Part shown: one piece after another, positions 35,365 to 43,056 of the stretch | Numbering within the stretch: position 1 is the stretch's first letter | Layout: every line of letters begins with the position of its first letter | NCBI RefSeq assembly: GCF_946998875.1 | Contig: NZ_CAMQAY010000001.1 | Coordinates: 1-64,000, forward strand | Reading direction: 5' to 3' | DNA length: 64,000 nt | From: an uncultured Peptoniphilus sp. | GTDB taxonomy: Bacteria; Bacillota; Clostridia; Tissierellales; Peptoniphilaceae | Made by a program: the position numbers and the translations under genes | Notes under the pieces: generated by a model | Told to the model about the DNA's origin: nothing | What the model saw: the letters and a program-made list of their open reading frames with translations, nothing else | Databases searched by the model: none

Positions 35365-35709
35365 ATTAGTACCAAATAAGAATAACTTAATAAAGTGAAA
35401 AGAATTATTGTGAAGTTACTTATTTGGCGAAACATGACAATTCCATCCAAGATCAGTAAAAATGTTTTTGATTTTTATTAATTTTACAAGTTTTGACTTA
35501 AAACGCCAAACTTTTATATAAATCGAATAGTTTTTAATGGACGAAAATAATTTTTAATAGTATAACTTTTAAAATAATTGATGGTAAATAGTTTGTTTAG
35601 ATATTACTCTTAGTTTTTATATAAAATGGTACGCAAACTTAGAGTTGGGTTTGCGAGAAATATCAATTTTATATAAGCCTTTGGTAAAATAATAAAAAAG
35701 GTGATAGTA

Positions 35710-35754
35710 GTGATTGAACCAAAAAATTTAAGTTGGATGGAATTGGATATGTAA
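35710..35754 (+). CDS. Candidate 14-residue peptide
   Basis: A GTG at 35710 preceded by AAAAAGGTGAT opens a 14-codon frame (MIEPKNLSWMELDM) that stops immediately before the terminator stem. Its place at the 3' end of the promoter-terminator unit, with a ribosome binding site, makes it worth noting, but so short a frame can arise by chance. Confidence 0.2.
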   Translation: MIEPKNLSWMELDM

Positions 35755-35797
35755 AAAGAATGTCATTTATTTAGAAAATAAAGGCATTCTTTTTTTG
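35753..35797 (+). terminator. Rho-independent terminator
   Basis: AAAGAATG (up to 35762) pairs with CATTCTTT (from 35785), with an inner ATTTATTT/AAATAAA continuation, followed by a long T-run. Confidence 0.85.
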
Positions 35798-36003
35798 TGT
35801 TTTTTTATTTTAAAAATTTTAGTCTAAAGAAATACTGATAAAATTTGTCCTATAAAAGTAAATTAATAAATAATTTTTGCTTTTTATAAATTCTTGAGAG
35901 AAATTTTAGCTTCATAAAATAAAAATGTTTTACTAAAAATTTTTTATTTTCCACAAATTTCCAAAAAAATTTATATTTACATAATATTTTTGCATGAAAT
36001 CAC

Positions 36004-36035
36004 AAAAAAATCGCCACGATAAATTCGTGACGATT
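36004..36035 (-). terminator. Terminator of the flavodiiron gene (minus strand)
   Basis: AATCGCCACGA (36009-36019) pairs with TCGTGACGATT (36025-36035) with one mismatch; on the minus strand the stem is followed by seven T (plus A-run 36004-36010). Confidence 0.85.
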
Positions 36036-36041
36036 AATTTT

Positions 36042-37247
36042 TTATTTGTTTAAAATTTTTGCAGCCATTTCTTTTCCAAAGTCTATAAGCTTTTTTATTT
36101 CTTCTTCAGTTGCTGCACCTTGGATTTCTAGTTGAGTGTCAAGGACATCGTACTTGCCATCTTCCATGTATTTCTTTAGGGTTTTAAGAGCACCGCCTGA
36201 CCAGGAGAAGGATCCAAAAATTCCCCAATAATTATTTTTCATTCTTTGGTGAGAAACTTCTGTCATTAGATAATCCATTGGTGGGAATAAGTTGTTGTCG
36301 TAGGAACATGAGCCTATGATTACGCCCTTATATCTCCAAATGTCTGATAGGAGATAGGAGTTAGATGTCTTTGTGATGTCTCTAATCTTGATATTCTTAA
36401 GTCCGCCTTCAGAAAGTCCCCTTGCCACAGCTTCTGCCATCATTTCAGTATTTCCATACATTGAGCCGTAGATAACAACGCATCCGTCAACAGTTTCTTG
36501 TTTTGCAAGAGACGTGTAGATGTCAATTATTTTCTTAGGATCTTCTCTCCAAATAAGTCCGTGATCTGGACATATTAACTGGATATCAAGGTCAGCTAAT
36601 TTATTTAAAGCTTTTAGGGCTTGTGCTGCATATTTTCCAACTATATTTATAAAATATCTTGTTGTTTCTTCATGATAGTGAGCGTCGTATTCAATTTGAT
36701 CGTCAAAAATTCCGCCGTCAAGAGTTCCAAAACCACCAAAAATATCTTGTGAGAAAAGTGTCTTTGTAGTTTCTTCATAGGCTACCATAGATTCAGGCCA
36801 GTGAACCATTGGAGTCATGTAAAAAGTATACTTTTTGTCTCCAAGTTCTAGTGTTTCACCATCCTTAACTTCTATGATGTTGTCTGTAATTTCATAGAAA
36901 TTATTTAGCATGGCAATAGCTTTTTTATTTGTAACAAGTTTTGCATCGGGATAAATTTCCAAAATTGATTTAATTGAAGAAGTGTGGTCTGGCTCCATGT
37001 GATTAATCATAATGTAGTCAATCTTTTCGCCTTCTCCCACAATTTCATTTATTTTTTCCACATAAGAATCAATTGTGTTTACTCTTACTAAGTCGAAGAG
37101 TACATTTTTTTCGCCCTTAACTAAAAAAGAGTTATAGGCAACTCCCTTTGGTAGTGGCCACATGCCTTCAAATAGTTCAGTTTTCCTATCATTTGTGCCT
37201 ATATAGTAAATGTCATTTTTAATAGGCACTGACAATAAATTTTCCAT
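36042..37247 (-). CDS. Flavodiiron protein (FprA-type A flavoprotein)
   Basis: The 401-residue protein has the two domains of flavodiiron proteins. The N-terminal metallo-beta-lactamase-like domain holds the diiron ligands H-x-E-x-D-H at H83, E85, D87 and H88 (NHMEPDHTSS), with further ligands in MVHWPESM and CPDHGLIW. The C-terminal flavodoxin domain (from about 255) has IYGSMYGNTEMMAEAVARGL for FMN binding. These enzymes reduce O2 to water or NO to N2O and protect anaerobes from oxygen. No rubredoxin domain is fused. The ATG follows GGAGGATTTT. It lies downstream of the TtcA-like gene on the same strand, 92 bp apart. Confidence 0.95.
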   Translation of the reverse strand: MENLLSVPIKNDIYYIGTNDRKTELFEGMWPLPKGVAYNSFLVKGEKNVLFDLVRVNTIDSYVEKINEIVGEGEKIDYIMINHMEPDHTSSIKSILEIYPDAKLVTNKKAIAMLNNFYEITDNIIEVKDGETLELGDKKYTFYMTPMVHWPESMVAYEETTKTLFSQDIFGGFGTLDGGIFDDQIEYDAHYHEETTRYFINIVGKYAAQALKALNKLADLDIQLICPDHGLIWREDPKKIIDIYTSLAKQETVDGCVVIYGSMYGNTEMMAEAVARGLSEGGLKNIKIRDITKTSNSYLLSDIWRYKGVIIGSCSYDNNLFPPMDYLMTEVSHQRMKNNYWGIFGSFSWSGGALKTLKKYMEDGKYDVLDTQLEIQGAATEEEIKKLIDFGKEMAAKILNK

Positions 37248-37339
37248 AAAATCCTCCTTATTTCTTTAATTTATTTAAATTACATTAAGTCTTTTAAGTC
37301 CAGGACCAAGTCCTTTAACAAGAAATTACATATCTCCTC

Positions 37340-38158
37340 CTAATAAAATTCCAAAAAGTCGTGTCTTTCTCCCTTTTCTTTGAATCCTAAGATTTGTTCC
37401 ATATTTACATTTTCAGTAGCACGAAGAATATTTATGTCTACATTTTTGTTTTCTTTTTTAAGTTCCTGGATTAAGTCCTTTATAAAAAATCTCTTGTTGC
37501 CAGATTTTTTCTTTGTAACAGTGCAGGCACAGTCAAGGGCAGATAGTCCTGTTGACTTCATAAAGCGAATAATTGCCTCTTCACGAACTAGATACATGGG
37601 TCTAATGAGTTCAAGTCCTTCAAAGTTTTGCGATTTTAATTTTGGCATCATAGTCTTGAAGTCGCCAGCATAAATAATATTTAAAAGAATAGTCTCTATG
37701 ACATCGTCAAAGTGATGACCTAGGGCTAGCTTGTTGCAGCCAAGTTCCTGAGCCCTGTTGTATAAATTTCCACGGCGCATTCTAGCACACATATAGCAAG
37801 GAGAACCACCTTCAGACATTTTTTCTGCAACGGAAAAAACATCGGAATTGTGAATCTTTACTGGTATGCCAAGCCTTTCACAGTTAAACTCAAGTCTCTC
37901 TCTATTTTCAGGAAGATAACCTGGGTCCATGGCTATAAATTCTAAGTCAAAGGGCACCTTGTTGTGTCTCTTTAATTCTTGCAAGAGCTTTGCAAGAGTT
38001 AGGGAGTCCTTGCCCCCAGAAATTGCAACGGCAATTTTGTCTCCTGCACTAATTAATTCATATTTATTTACGCCTTGCACAAATTTTTTATAAATGTCGC
38101 GTCTATAAGTTTTTATAAGGGACCTTTCTATGTCCACAGTGCTTTTTATTGTTTCCAA
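37340..38158 (-). CDS. TtcA-like PP-loop ATPase (tRNA thiolation type)
   Basis: The protein of about 272 residues has the PP-loop ATP pyrophosphatase motif SGGKDS (about 47-52), a C-x-x-C pair in GSPCYMCARMRRG (central) and a second cysteine pair in the C-terminal LDCACTV. This cysteine set matches TtcA-type enzymes, which use an iron-sulfur cluster for 2-thiolation of cytidine 32 in tRNA; other PP-loop sulfurtransferases are possible. A TTG start at 38176 and another at 38158 are possible; the second is chosen because AAAGGTGA lies five bases before it. The gene is divergent from pncB. Confidence 0.8.
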   Translation of the reverse strand: METIKSTVDIERSLIKTYRRDIYKKFVQGVNKYELISAGDKIAVAISGGKDSLTLAKLLQELKRHNKVPFDLEFIAMDPGYLPENRERLEFNCERLGIPVKIHNSDVFSVAEKMSEGGSPCYMCARMRRGNLYNRAQELGCNKLALGHHFDDVIETILLNIIYAGDFKTMMPKLKSQNFEGLELIRPMYLVREEAIIRFMKSTGLSALDCACTVTKKKSGNKRFFIKDLIQELKKENKNVDINILRATENVNMEQILGFKEKGERHDFLEFY

Positions 38159-38332
38159 AAAATTCACCTTTACCAATCTAATTTCATTATAACACAGTTA
38201 TTTTCTATTTTTAAGAGCATAGAATTTGTTAAGAGGCTAAAAAATTTTATAGCCTCAAAACTATTGCTTAAAGATTATAACACAAGGGTTTTTATTTTTT
38301 ATAGATAAAAAATTTATCTCAATAACAAGACT

Positions 38333-38374
38333 AGAGCCATATAATTATCAAAAAGGCTCTCGATGTGATATAAT
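38333..38374 (+). promoter_or_regulatory. pncB promoter with inverted repeat
   Basis: TATAAT at 38369-38374, preceded by TGTGA as an extended -10, has only a weak -35 (TTATCA at 38345-38350). An inverted repeat AGAGCC (38333-38338)/GGCTCT (38355-38360) brackets the -35, as an operator would. A separate perfect hairpin GAGGCTA/TAGCCTC lies further upstream (38233-38256) without a T-run. Confidence 0.5.
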
Positions 38375-38431
38375 CTATGTAATTAATTTAAGGGACTCTA
38401 CATAAGTAGATAGAAGAAAAGGAAGTATAAA

Positions 38432-39886
38432 ATGGTAAAGTATAATGTTAAGAAAAATTTCACACTACTTGTGGATTTTTATGAATTAACAATGGCAAAT
38501 GGATTTTTTAAGGAAGGCATGAGAGACAAGACTGTCATCTTCGACATGTTTTTTAGAGAAGTTCCTGACAACGGTGAATACACTATTGTTGCTGGACTAG
38601 AACAATTAATCGAGTACATGGAAAATCTCCACTTCTCTGACGAAGACATAGAATTTTTGAGAGACAAAAATATTTTTGAAGAAGAATTTTTAGATTATTT
38701 ATATAATTTTGACTTTCAATGTGATGTCTGGGCAATGCCAGAGGGAACTCTTGCCTTCCCAGGTGAACCTCTAGTTATAGTTAGGGGTCCAGCTATGCAG
38801 GCACAAATGCTTGAGACTATGGTTTTATTAACTTTAAACCATCAATCAATGATTGCCACTAAGGCATCTAGAATTGTTAAGCAAGCAAAGGGAAGACCAG
38901 TTGTTGAATTTGGCTCAAGAAGGGCTCAAGGTTATTCTGCTGCAAACTTAGGAGCAAGGGCTGCCTACATTGGTGGCTGCGCAGGAACTGCCAACACTTT
39001 ATGTGACAAGATGTTTGGCGTGCCAGCTCTTGGCACCATGGCACATTCTTGGGTTCAAATGTTTGACTCAGAACTTGAAGCCTTTAGAGCCTTTGCAAGA
39101 GTTTATCCAGACAATTGTTTACTACTTGTCGACACTTATGACACCTTAAAAGAAGGCATACCAAATGCCATAAAAGTTTTTGATGAAGAAGTCCTACCTC
39201 GTGGATTTAGACCAAAGGGAATAAGAATTGACTCAGGAGATATCACTTACATTTCCAACAAGGCGAGAAAAATGCTTGACGATGCAGGCTATCCTGACGC
39301 ACAAATTATGGCATCAAATTCTCTTGATGAATACACAATAAGGACCCTACTTCACCAAGGGGCAAAGCTTGATTCCTTTGGAGTTGGCGAAAGACTTATT
39401 ACATCAAAATCATCTCCAGTCTTTGGCGGAGTTTATAAACTTGTTGCAACTGTAAATGATGATGGGAAAATTATTCCAAAGATAAAAATTTCTGAAAATG
39501 TTGCGAAGATAACTACTCCAGGCTTTAAAGAACTTTACAGATTTTATGAAAATGAAACAGGTAAGGCAATGGCAGATGTAATTGCCCTAAGAGATGAAAA
39601 AATTCCAAAGGACAATTATGAAATTTTCCATCCAGTTTACACATGGAAGAGAAAAACCTTAACTGACTACACAGCCAAAAAAGTTTTAGTACAAATTTAT
39701 GACAAGGGAAAACTAGTTTACAAGCTTCCAAGTCTTGAAGAAATAAAAGAAAAGGCAGAAAGAGAACTTGACACTCTTTGGGAAGAAACAAAGAGACTAG
39801 ATAATCCAAATGAGTACATCGTTGACTTGTCAGAAAAACTTTGGAAAGTTAAGGACGAACTTTTAAAGAAACACGGTAAAAATTAA
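38432..39886 (+). CDS. pncB: Nicotinate phosphoribosyltransferase
   Basis: The 484-residue protein matches the family end to end: FTLLVDFYELTMANGFFKEG at the N-terminus, the EFGSRRAQG motif with the catalytic region near 167-175, GTMAHSWVQM near 203-212 and RIDSGDITYIS near 269-279, before a long C-terminal domain. The enzyme converts nicotinate and PRPP (with ATP) to nicotinate mononucleotide, the entry step of the Preiss-Handler salvage route to NAD. It follows a weak -35/strong -10 promoter with an inverted repeat. With nnrE elsewhere in the window, it is the only NAD-related gene. The radical SAM gene follows 26 bp downstream. Confidence 0.94.
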   Translation: MVKYNVKKNFTLLVDFYELTMANGFFKEGMRDKTVIFDMFFREVPDNGEYTIVAGLEQLIEYMENLHFSDEDIEFLRDKNIFEEEFLDYLYNFDFQCDVWAMPEGTLAFPGEPLVIVRGPAMQAQMLETMVLLTLNHQSMIATKASRIVKQAKGRPVVEFGSRRAQGYSAANLGARAAYIGGCAGTANTLCDKMFGVPALGTMAHSWVQMFDSELEAFRAFARVYPDNCLLLVDTYDTLKEGIPNAIKVFDEEVLPRGFRPKGIRIDSGDITYISNKARKMLDDAGYPDAQIMASNSLDEYTIRTLLHQGAKLDSFGVGERLITSKSSPVFGGVYKLVATVNDDGKIIPKIKISENVAKITTPGFKELYRFYENETGKAMADVIALRDEKIPKDNYEIFHPVYTWKRKTLTDYTAKKVLVQIYDKGKLVYKLPSLEEIKEKAERELDTLWEETKRLDNPNEYIVDLSEKLWKVKDELLKKHGKN

Positions 39887-39912
39887 AATAGAAAAATAGA
39901 AAGGGAAGAAAT

Positions 39913-40779
39913 ATGCAGTATTACGGAAATGTTTTTAGACCGCCAAGTGAGGCAAGGTCTCTAATTATTCAGGCAACAGTGGGTTGCTCCCACAATTCTT
40001 GCACATTTTGCTACATGTATAAAGATGACGACTTTAGGATAAGACCTCTTGAAGATATAAAAAAGGATTTAATCGATATGAGCTCCTATGGGGATTATTT
40101 CGAGAGAATTTTTTTGGCTGACGGAGATGCTCTCGTCCTAAAGACGGAAGATTTAGTTGAAATTTTAAGAACTATAAAAGAATATTATCCCAATGTAAAT
40201 AGAGTTTCCTCCTATGCAACTGCCCAGGACATAAACAGAAAGTCCCTTGAAGAACTAAAGACTTTAAGAGAAGAAGGACTTGAAATGCTCTACATTGGTT
40301 TTGAAACAGGCGACGAGGACCTCCTAAAAGAGATTCAAAAGGGAATTACCTATGAGGAATATGTCACTGCAATGAAAAAGGCAAAGGAAGCAGGTTTTAA
40401 GACTTCTGTCACTATTATTGCAGGTCTTGGTGGAGTTGATGGCATGGAAAGAAATGCTATTGGAACTGCCAAACTTGTCTCTGAAACAAAGCCAGACTTT
40501 TTGGGATATCTAACAATGAGAATTTATAAGAACACTCCTCTTTATGCCGACTACATCTCTGGCAAATTTAAAATGCCTGATGCAGGAGAAATTTTAGAAG
40601 AGATGAAAATATTTTTGGAGCATGTGGATTCAGAAGGCACAGTCTTTAGGTCCAATCACGCATCAAATTATGTTCTACTTGCAGGCAACTTAAATGAAGA
40701 TAGAGAGGCTCTTATAAAGGCCATTGAAAAAACTTTGAAAAAGAAAAACTTTAGACCTGATGTATTGAGAGGTTTCTAA
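39913..40779 (+). CDS. Radical SAM protein (YgiQ/Elp3-like B12-independent type), unknown substrate
   Basis: The 288-residue protein has a radical SAM cluster motif with a C-x4-C-x2-C spacing (GCSHNSCTFCYMYK, near residues 25-38), one residue longer than the classical C-x3-C-x2-C but usual in this subfamily. The GFETGDEDLL segment and a GLGG motif follow the usual TIM-barrel order. The substrate is unknown. It lies 26 bp after pncB and 1 bp before the next unknown gene, in an operon of pncB, radical SAM, unknown and AI-2E exporter. Confidence 0.85.
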   Translation: MQYYGNVFRPPSEARSLIIQATVGCSHNSCTFCYMYKDDDFRIRPLEDIKKDLIDMSSYGDYFERIFLADGDALVLKTEDLVEILRTIKEYYPNVNRVSSYATAQDINRKSLEELKTLREEGLEMLYIGFETGDEDLLKEIQKGITYEEYVTAMKKAKEAGFKTSVTIIAGLGGVDGMERNAIGTAKLVSETKPDFLGYLTMRIYKNTPLYADYISGKFKMPDAGEILEEMKIFLEHVDSEGTVFRSNHASNYVLLAGNLNEDREALIKAIEKTLKKKNFRPDVLRGF

Positions 40780-40780
40780 A

Positions 40781-41287
40781 TTGAGTAAAAAAGATTTAAA
40801 AAATAATGAAGGTGGAAAAAATTCTAAGGATTTAAAAAGAGAAGAGCTTTCCAAGCACCAAAATAGCGGTGTTATTTCCTTTACTAAGGAAGAGGAAAAG
40901 TCTCTTGCAGTAAATCCCATAAGATTTTTATTGCCACTAGATTATGGCAAGGCTCCTCGTAAAGAAGAAAAACTTGAAATTGACTACAAGGAAAAAGACG
41001 AGCCATCCAACAAGAACTTTGAAATAATTATGGAAGTTAATCCAAATATTTCTAATGAGACAAAAAAGAAAAAAATAAAAAGAGAAAGAAATCTGCCAAT
41101 GATTTATAATAAAGAAAATATAGAAGAAGATACTCTTGGCTTAATTGACGATTATGCCAATATATTTTCAAGGCAGATGAAACTTATAATGGATTTTTCT
41201 GAAATTTACATGAAGACAATGACCAATATGCAAAAATCAATTTTTGAAGAGTATTTTAAATTATTTGACGATTTTTCAAAAAAATAG
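40781..41287 (+). CDS. Charged protein with amphipathic C-terminal helix, unknown
   Basis: A 168-residue protein starting at TTG (40781), one base after the radical SAM stop codon, with GAGAGG upstream. The first ~110 residues are Lys/Glu/Asn-rich and probably disordered. The C-terminal ~45 residues (MKLIMDFSEIYMKTMTNMQK and on) form an amphipathic helix resembling phasin-type surface-binding helices, though similarity is not strong. No family is recognised. It is in an operon with an AI-2E transporter gene 9 bp downstream. Confidence 0.6.
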   Translation: MSKKDLKNNEGGKNSKDLKREELSKHQNSGVISFTKEEEKSLAVNPIRFLLPLDYGKAPRKEEKLEIDYKEKDEPSNKNFEIIMEVNPNISNETKKKKIKRERNLPMIYNKENIEEDTLGLIDDYANIFSRQMKLIMDFSEIYMKTMTNMQKSIFEEYFKLFDDFSKK

Positions 41288-41296
41288 AGGAGAAAT

Positions 41297-42511
41297 ATGG
41301 AAGAAAAAAGAGAAGATAGAGAAAAAATTAATAGTCCCTTAAAAAAATTATTCTTTAAAAACGAAGTTTACAAGAAAGTTTTTTTACTGGGACTGGCACT
41401 TTTATTTGTCGCCTATTTATTTTTAAATAGCAAAAGTATTTTCAAAGGCTTTGGAGTTCTACTGGGAATTTTAGGTCCCTTCATACTTGGAGGAGTCATT
41501 GCCTTTATTATGAAAATACCTCTAAACTTTTTAGAGAGAAAAGTTTTTGACAAGATAAAAAATGAAAAATTTCAAAAGCACAAGAGGACAATTTCCATTG
41601 CAATTTCATTTATATTTATAATACTGGTATTTTTTCTAATAACTGCAATAATTTTGCCACAGTTAATAAATTCCTTTGATGGACTTAGAAAATCCCTACC
41701 TAGCTTTTTACAAATGGCAATAGATAAGACTAGAGAAGTACCTTACCTAAATAATTATTCAGATAAATTGCAAAGGGAATATAATAATTTAAGTTGGAAT
41801 GAAATATTTAATAGAATTAAGGGCTTTGTAACATCAAGTGACAATTCATCACAAATACTTAATGGTGCTCTTTCCACTGCATCAAATATTTTAGGTGGAC
41901 TTGTATCCTTTATGCTTGCCCTAATTACATCAATTTACATTTTGGCAGACAAGGAAAGACTAGGCTATCAAGCTACAAGAATTTGTTACTCCTTCTTTAA
42001 TAATAAAGTTGCAAATAAAATAATTCATGTAGCTCATCTTCTTCACGAAAACTTCTTTGGTTTTATAAGGGGACAACTTACAGTTTCCACTGTTATAGGT
42101 ATTGCAACCTTTGTGGCTTCCTTTGTTTTAAGGATTCCCAATGCTGCAACTCTTGGTGTAATAGTTGGTGTAACAGATCTTATTCCAATTATTGGACCCT
42201 TCCTTGGTGGAGCAATGTGCTTTATCATGATAGTCATAGAAGATTCCACAAAGGCTCTTATGTTTTTGGTCTTAATTGTAATTCTTCAACAACTTGAATC
42301 AAACTTAGTTTATCCAAAAATTGTTGGAGACAAAGTTGGACTTCCTTCGCTTTGGACTCTTGTTGCCATTACAGTGGGTGGATCTTTATTTGGAGTAGTT
42401 GGAATGTGGGCATTTATTCCACTTGCATCAACTCTTTATGAAATAATGAGAGAGTACACAAAATATAAAATCGACGAGAAAAATTTAGACTTAAGAATGA
42501 AAAAAATTTAA
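41297..42511 (+). CDS. AI-2E family transporter
   Basis: The 404-residue protein has about seven to eight membrane helices, with two N-terminal helices, a soluble excursion (about 120-180) and a C-terminal block containing FIRGQLTVSTVIGIATF, GVTDLIPIIGPFLGG and ESNLVYPKIVGDKVGLP. These are the conserved features of the AI-2E/PerM/YdiK family. Members export autoinducer-2 or act in Na+/H+ exchange; the substrate cannot be told. The ATG follows AGAGGAGAAAT. A bidirectional terminator follows at 42522. Confidence 0.9.
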   Translation: MEEKREDREKINSPLKKLFFKNEVYKKVFLLGLALLFVAYLFLNSKSIFKGFGVLLGILGPFILGGVIAFIMKIPLNFLERKVFDKIKNEKFQKHKRTISIAISFIFIILVFFLITAIILPQLINSFDGLRKSLPSFLQMAIDKTREVPYLNNYSDKLQREYNNLSWNEIFNRIKGFVTSSDNSSQILNGALSTASNILGGLVSFMLALITSIYILADKERLGYQATRICYSFFNNKVANKIIHVAHLLHENFFGFIRGQLTVSTVIGIATFVASFVLRIPNAATLGVIVGVTDLIPIIGPFLGGAMCFIMIVIEDSTKALMFLVLIVILQQLESNLVYPKIVGDKVGLPSLWTLVAITVGGSLFGVVGMWAFIPLASTLYEIMREYTKYKIDEKNLDLRMKKI

Positions 42512-42521
42512 AAGAAAAAAT

Positions 42522-42560
42522 AAACTGCTTGGAGAAAATTATTCTCTAAGCAGTTTTTTA
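42522..42560. terminator. Bidirectional terminator
   Basis: AAACTGCTT (42522-42530) pairs with AAGCAGTTT (42548-42556), with inner GAGAA/TTCTC also pairing, followed by T on the plus strand and preceded by an A-run for the minus strand. It lies between the convergent AI-2E and ferritin-like genes. Confidence 0.88.
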
Positions 42561-42581
42561 TTGGAAAATTTTAAAGATAAA

Positions 42582-42929
42582 TTATTTACTTTTTTTCTTT
42601 TTATCTTTTTTGTCTTCGTCCTCTTCTTCTTCCTTACTTTTTTCTTCTGCTTCCAAAATATTTCCTTCGCAGAATAAATAAGTTCTCATTTGTTCGTCCC
42701 AGCCTTCTTGGTTGCGGCGAAGCCATTCAAGTGTCATCATTGCGTGTTCAATTTCTTCTTCAGCATTGTGCCACATGATTTCCTTTAATTCCTTGTCATC
42801 AGTTACTGCAACTCTTTGAAAGTACCAGTCAACTGCTTCGATTTCTTCTTTTAGTGAATTAATCGCCCTAATAATTTCTCTTGATTTCTTTGTCATTTCC
42901 GCTGCGGGTTCATGATAATCGTTAGCCAT
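42582..42929 (-). CDS. Encapsulated-ferritin-like protein (EncFtn family), orphan
   Basis: The 115-residue protein matches the encapsulated ferritin family: DYHEPAAEMTKKSREIIRAI at the N-terminus, E31 with W35/Y36 (EEIEAVDWYFQR), and the second helix HNAEEEIEHAMMTLEWLRR with E61-H62. These positions fit the ferroxidase ligands of EncFtn (Glu-Glu-His). EncFtn forms annular decamers and oxidises iron inside an encapsulin shell. Here the C-terminus is a highly charged Glu/Asp/Lys tail (about 91-115) rather than an obvious encapsulin targeting peptide, and no encapsulin gene is in the window. An in-frame ATG at 42953 is less likely than that at 42929, which follows AAGGAGG. Confidence 0.82.
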   Translation of the reverse strand: MANDYHEPAAEMTKKSREIIRAINSLKEEIEAVDWYFQRVAVTDDKELKEIMWHNAEEEIEHAMMTLEWLRRNQEGWDEQMRTYLFCEGNILEAEEKSKEEEEDEDKKDKKKKSK

Positions 42930-43056
42930 AATTTGCCTCCTTAAAAAATACAATCTTCTAATCAGATTATAACCCTAAAGTCTTTAAAATAAACAAAAAA
43001 TTGAAAATTTCTTTTTGGGGTATAATAAAAAAAGACTGAGAAAAGGAGAGATTGTA

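Larger units (their letters stand above)
35371..35797 (+). ncRNA. Candidate structured non-coding or small-peptide RNA
   Basis: Between a strong promoter (35337) and a clear terminator (35753-35797) no coding frame longer than a few dozen codons exists. The transcript would start inside an inverted repeat: CCAAATAAG (35372-35380) with CTTATTTGG (35419-35427), extended inward by TAACTT/AAGTTA. A second pairing (TTTGGCG near 35423, CGCCAAA near 35503) competes with it, and a separate perfect hairpin CGCAAAC/GTTTGCG lies at 35632-35655. No known RNA class such as 6S, SRP, RNase P, tmRNA or a riboswitch was recognised. The overlapping alternative pairings hint at a regulatory RNA or leader of a tiny gene (35710). 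Confidence 0.35.

Noticed and set aside
42900..43056. Riboswitch upstream of opuC
   Set aside because: The gap is only about 130 bp, contains the ferritin-like start region and a weak promoter, and no conserved riboswitch structure was recognised.
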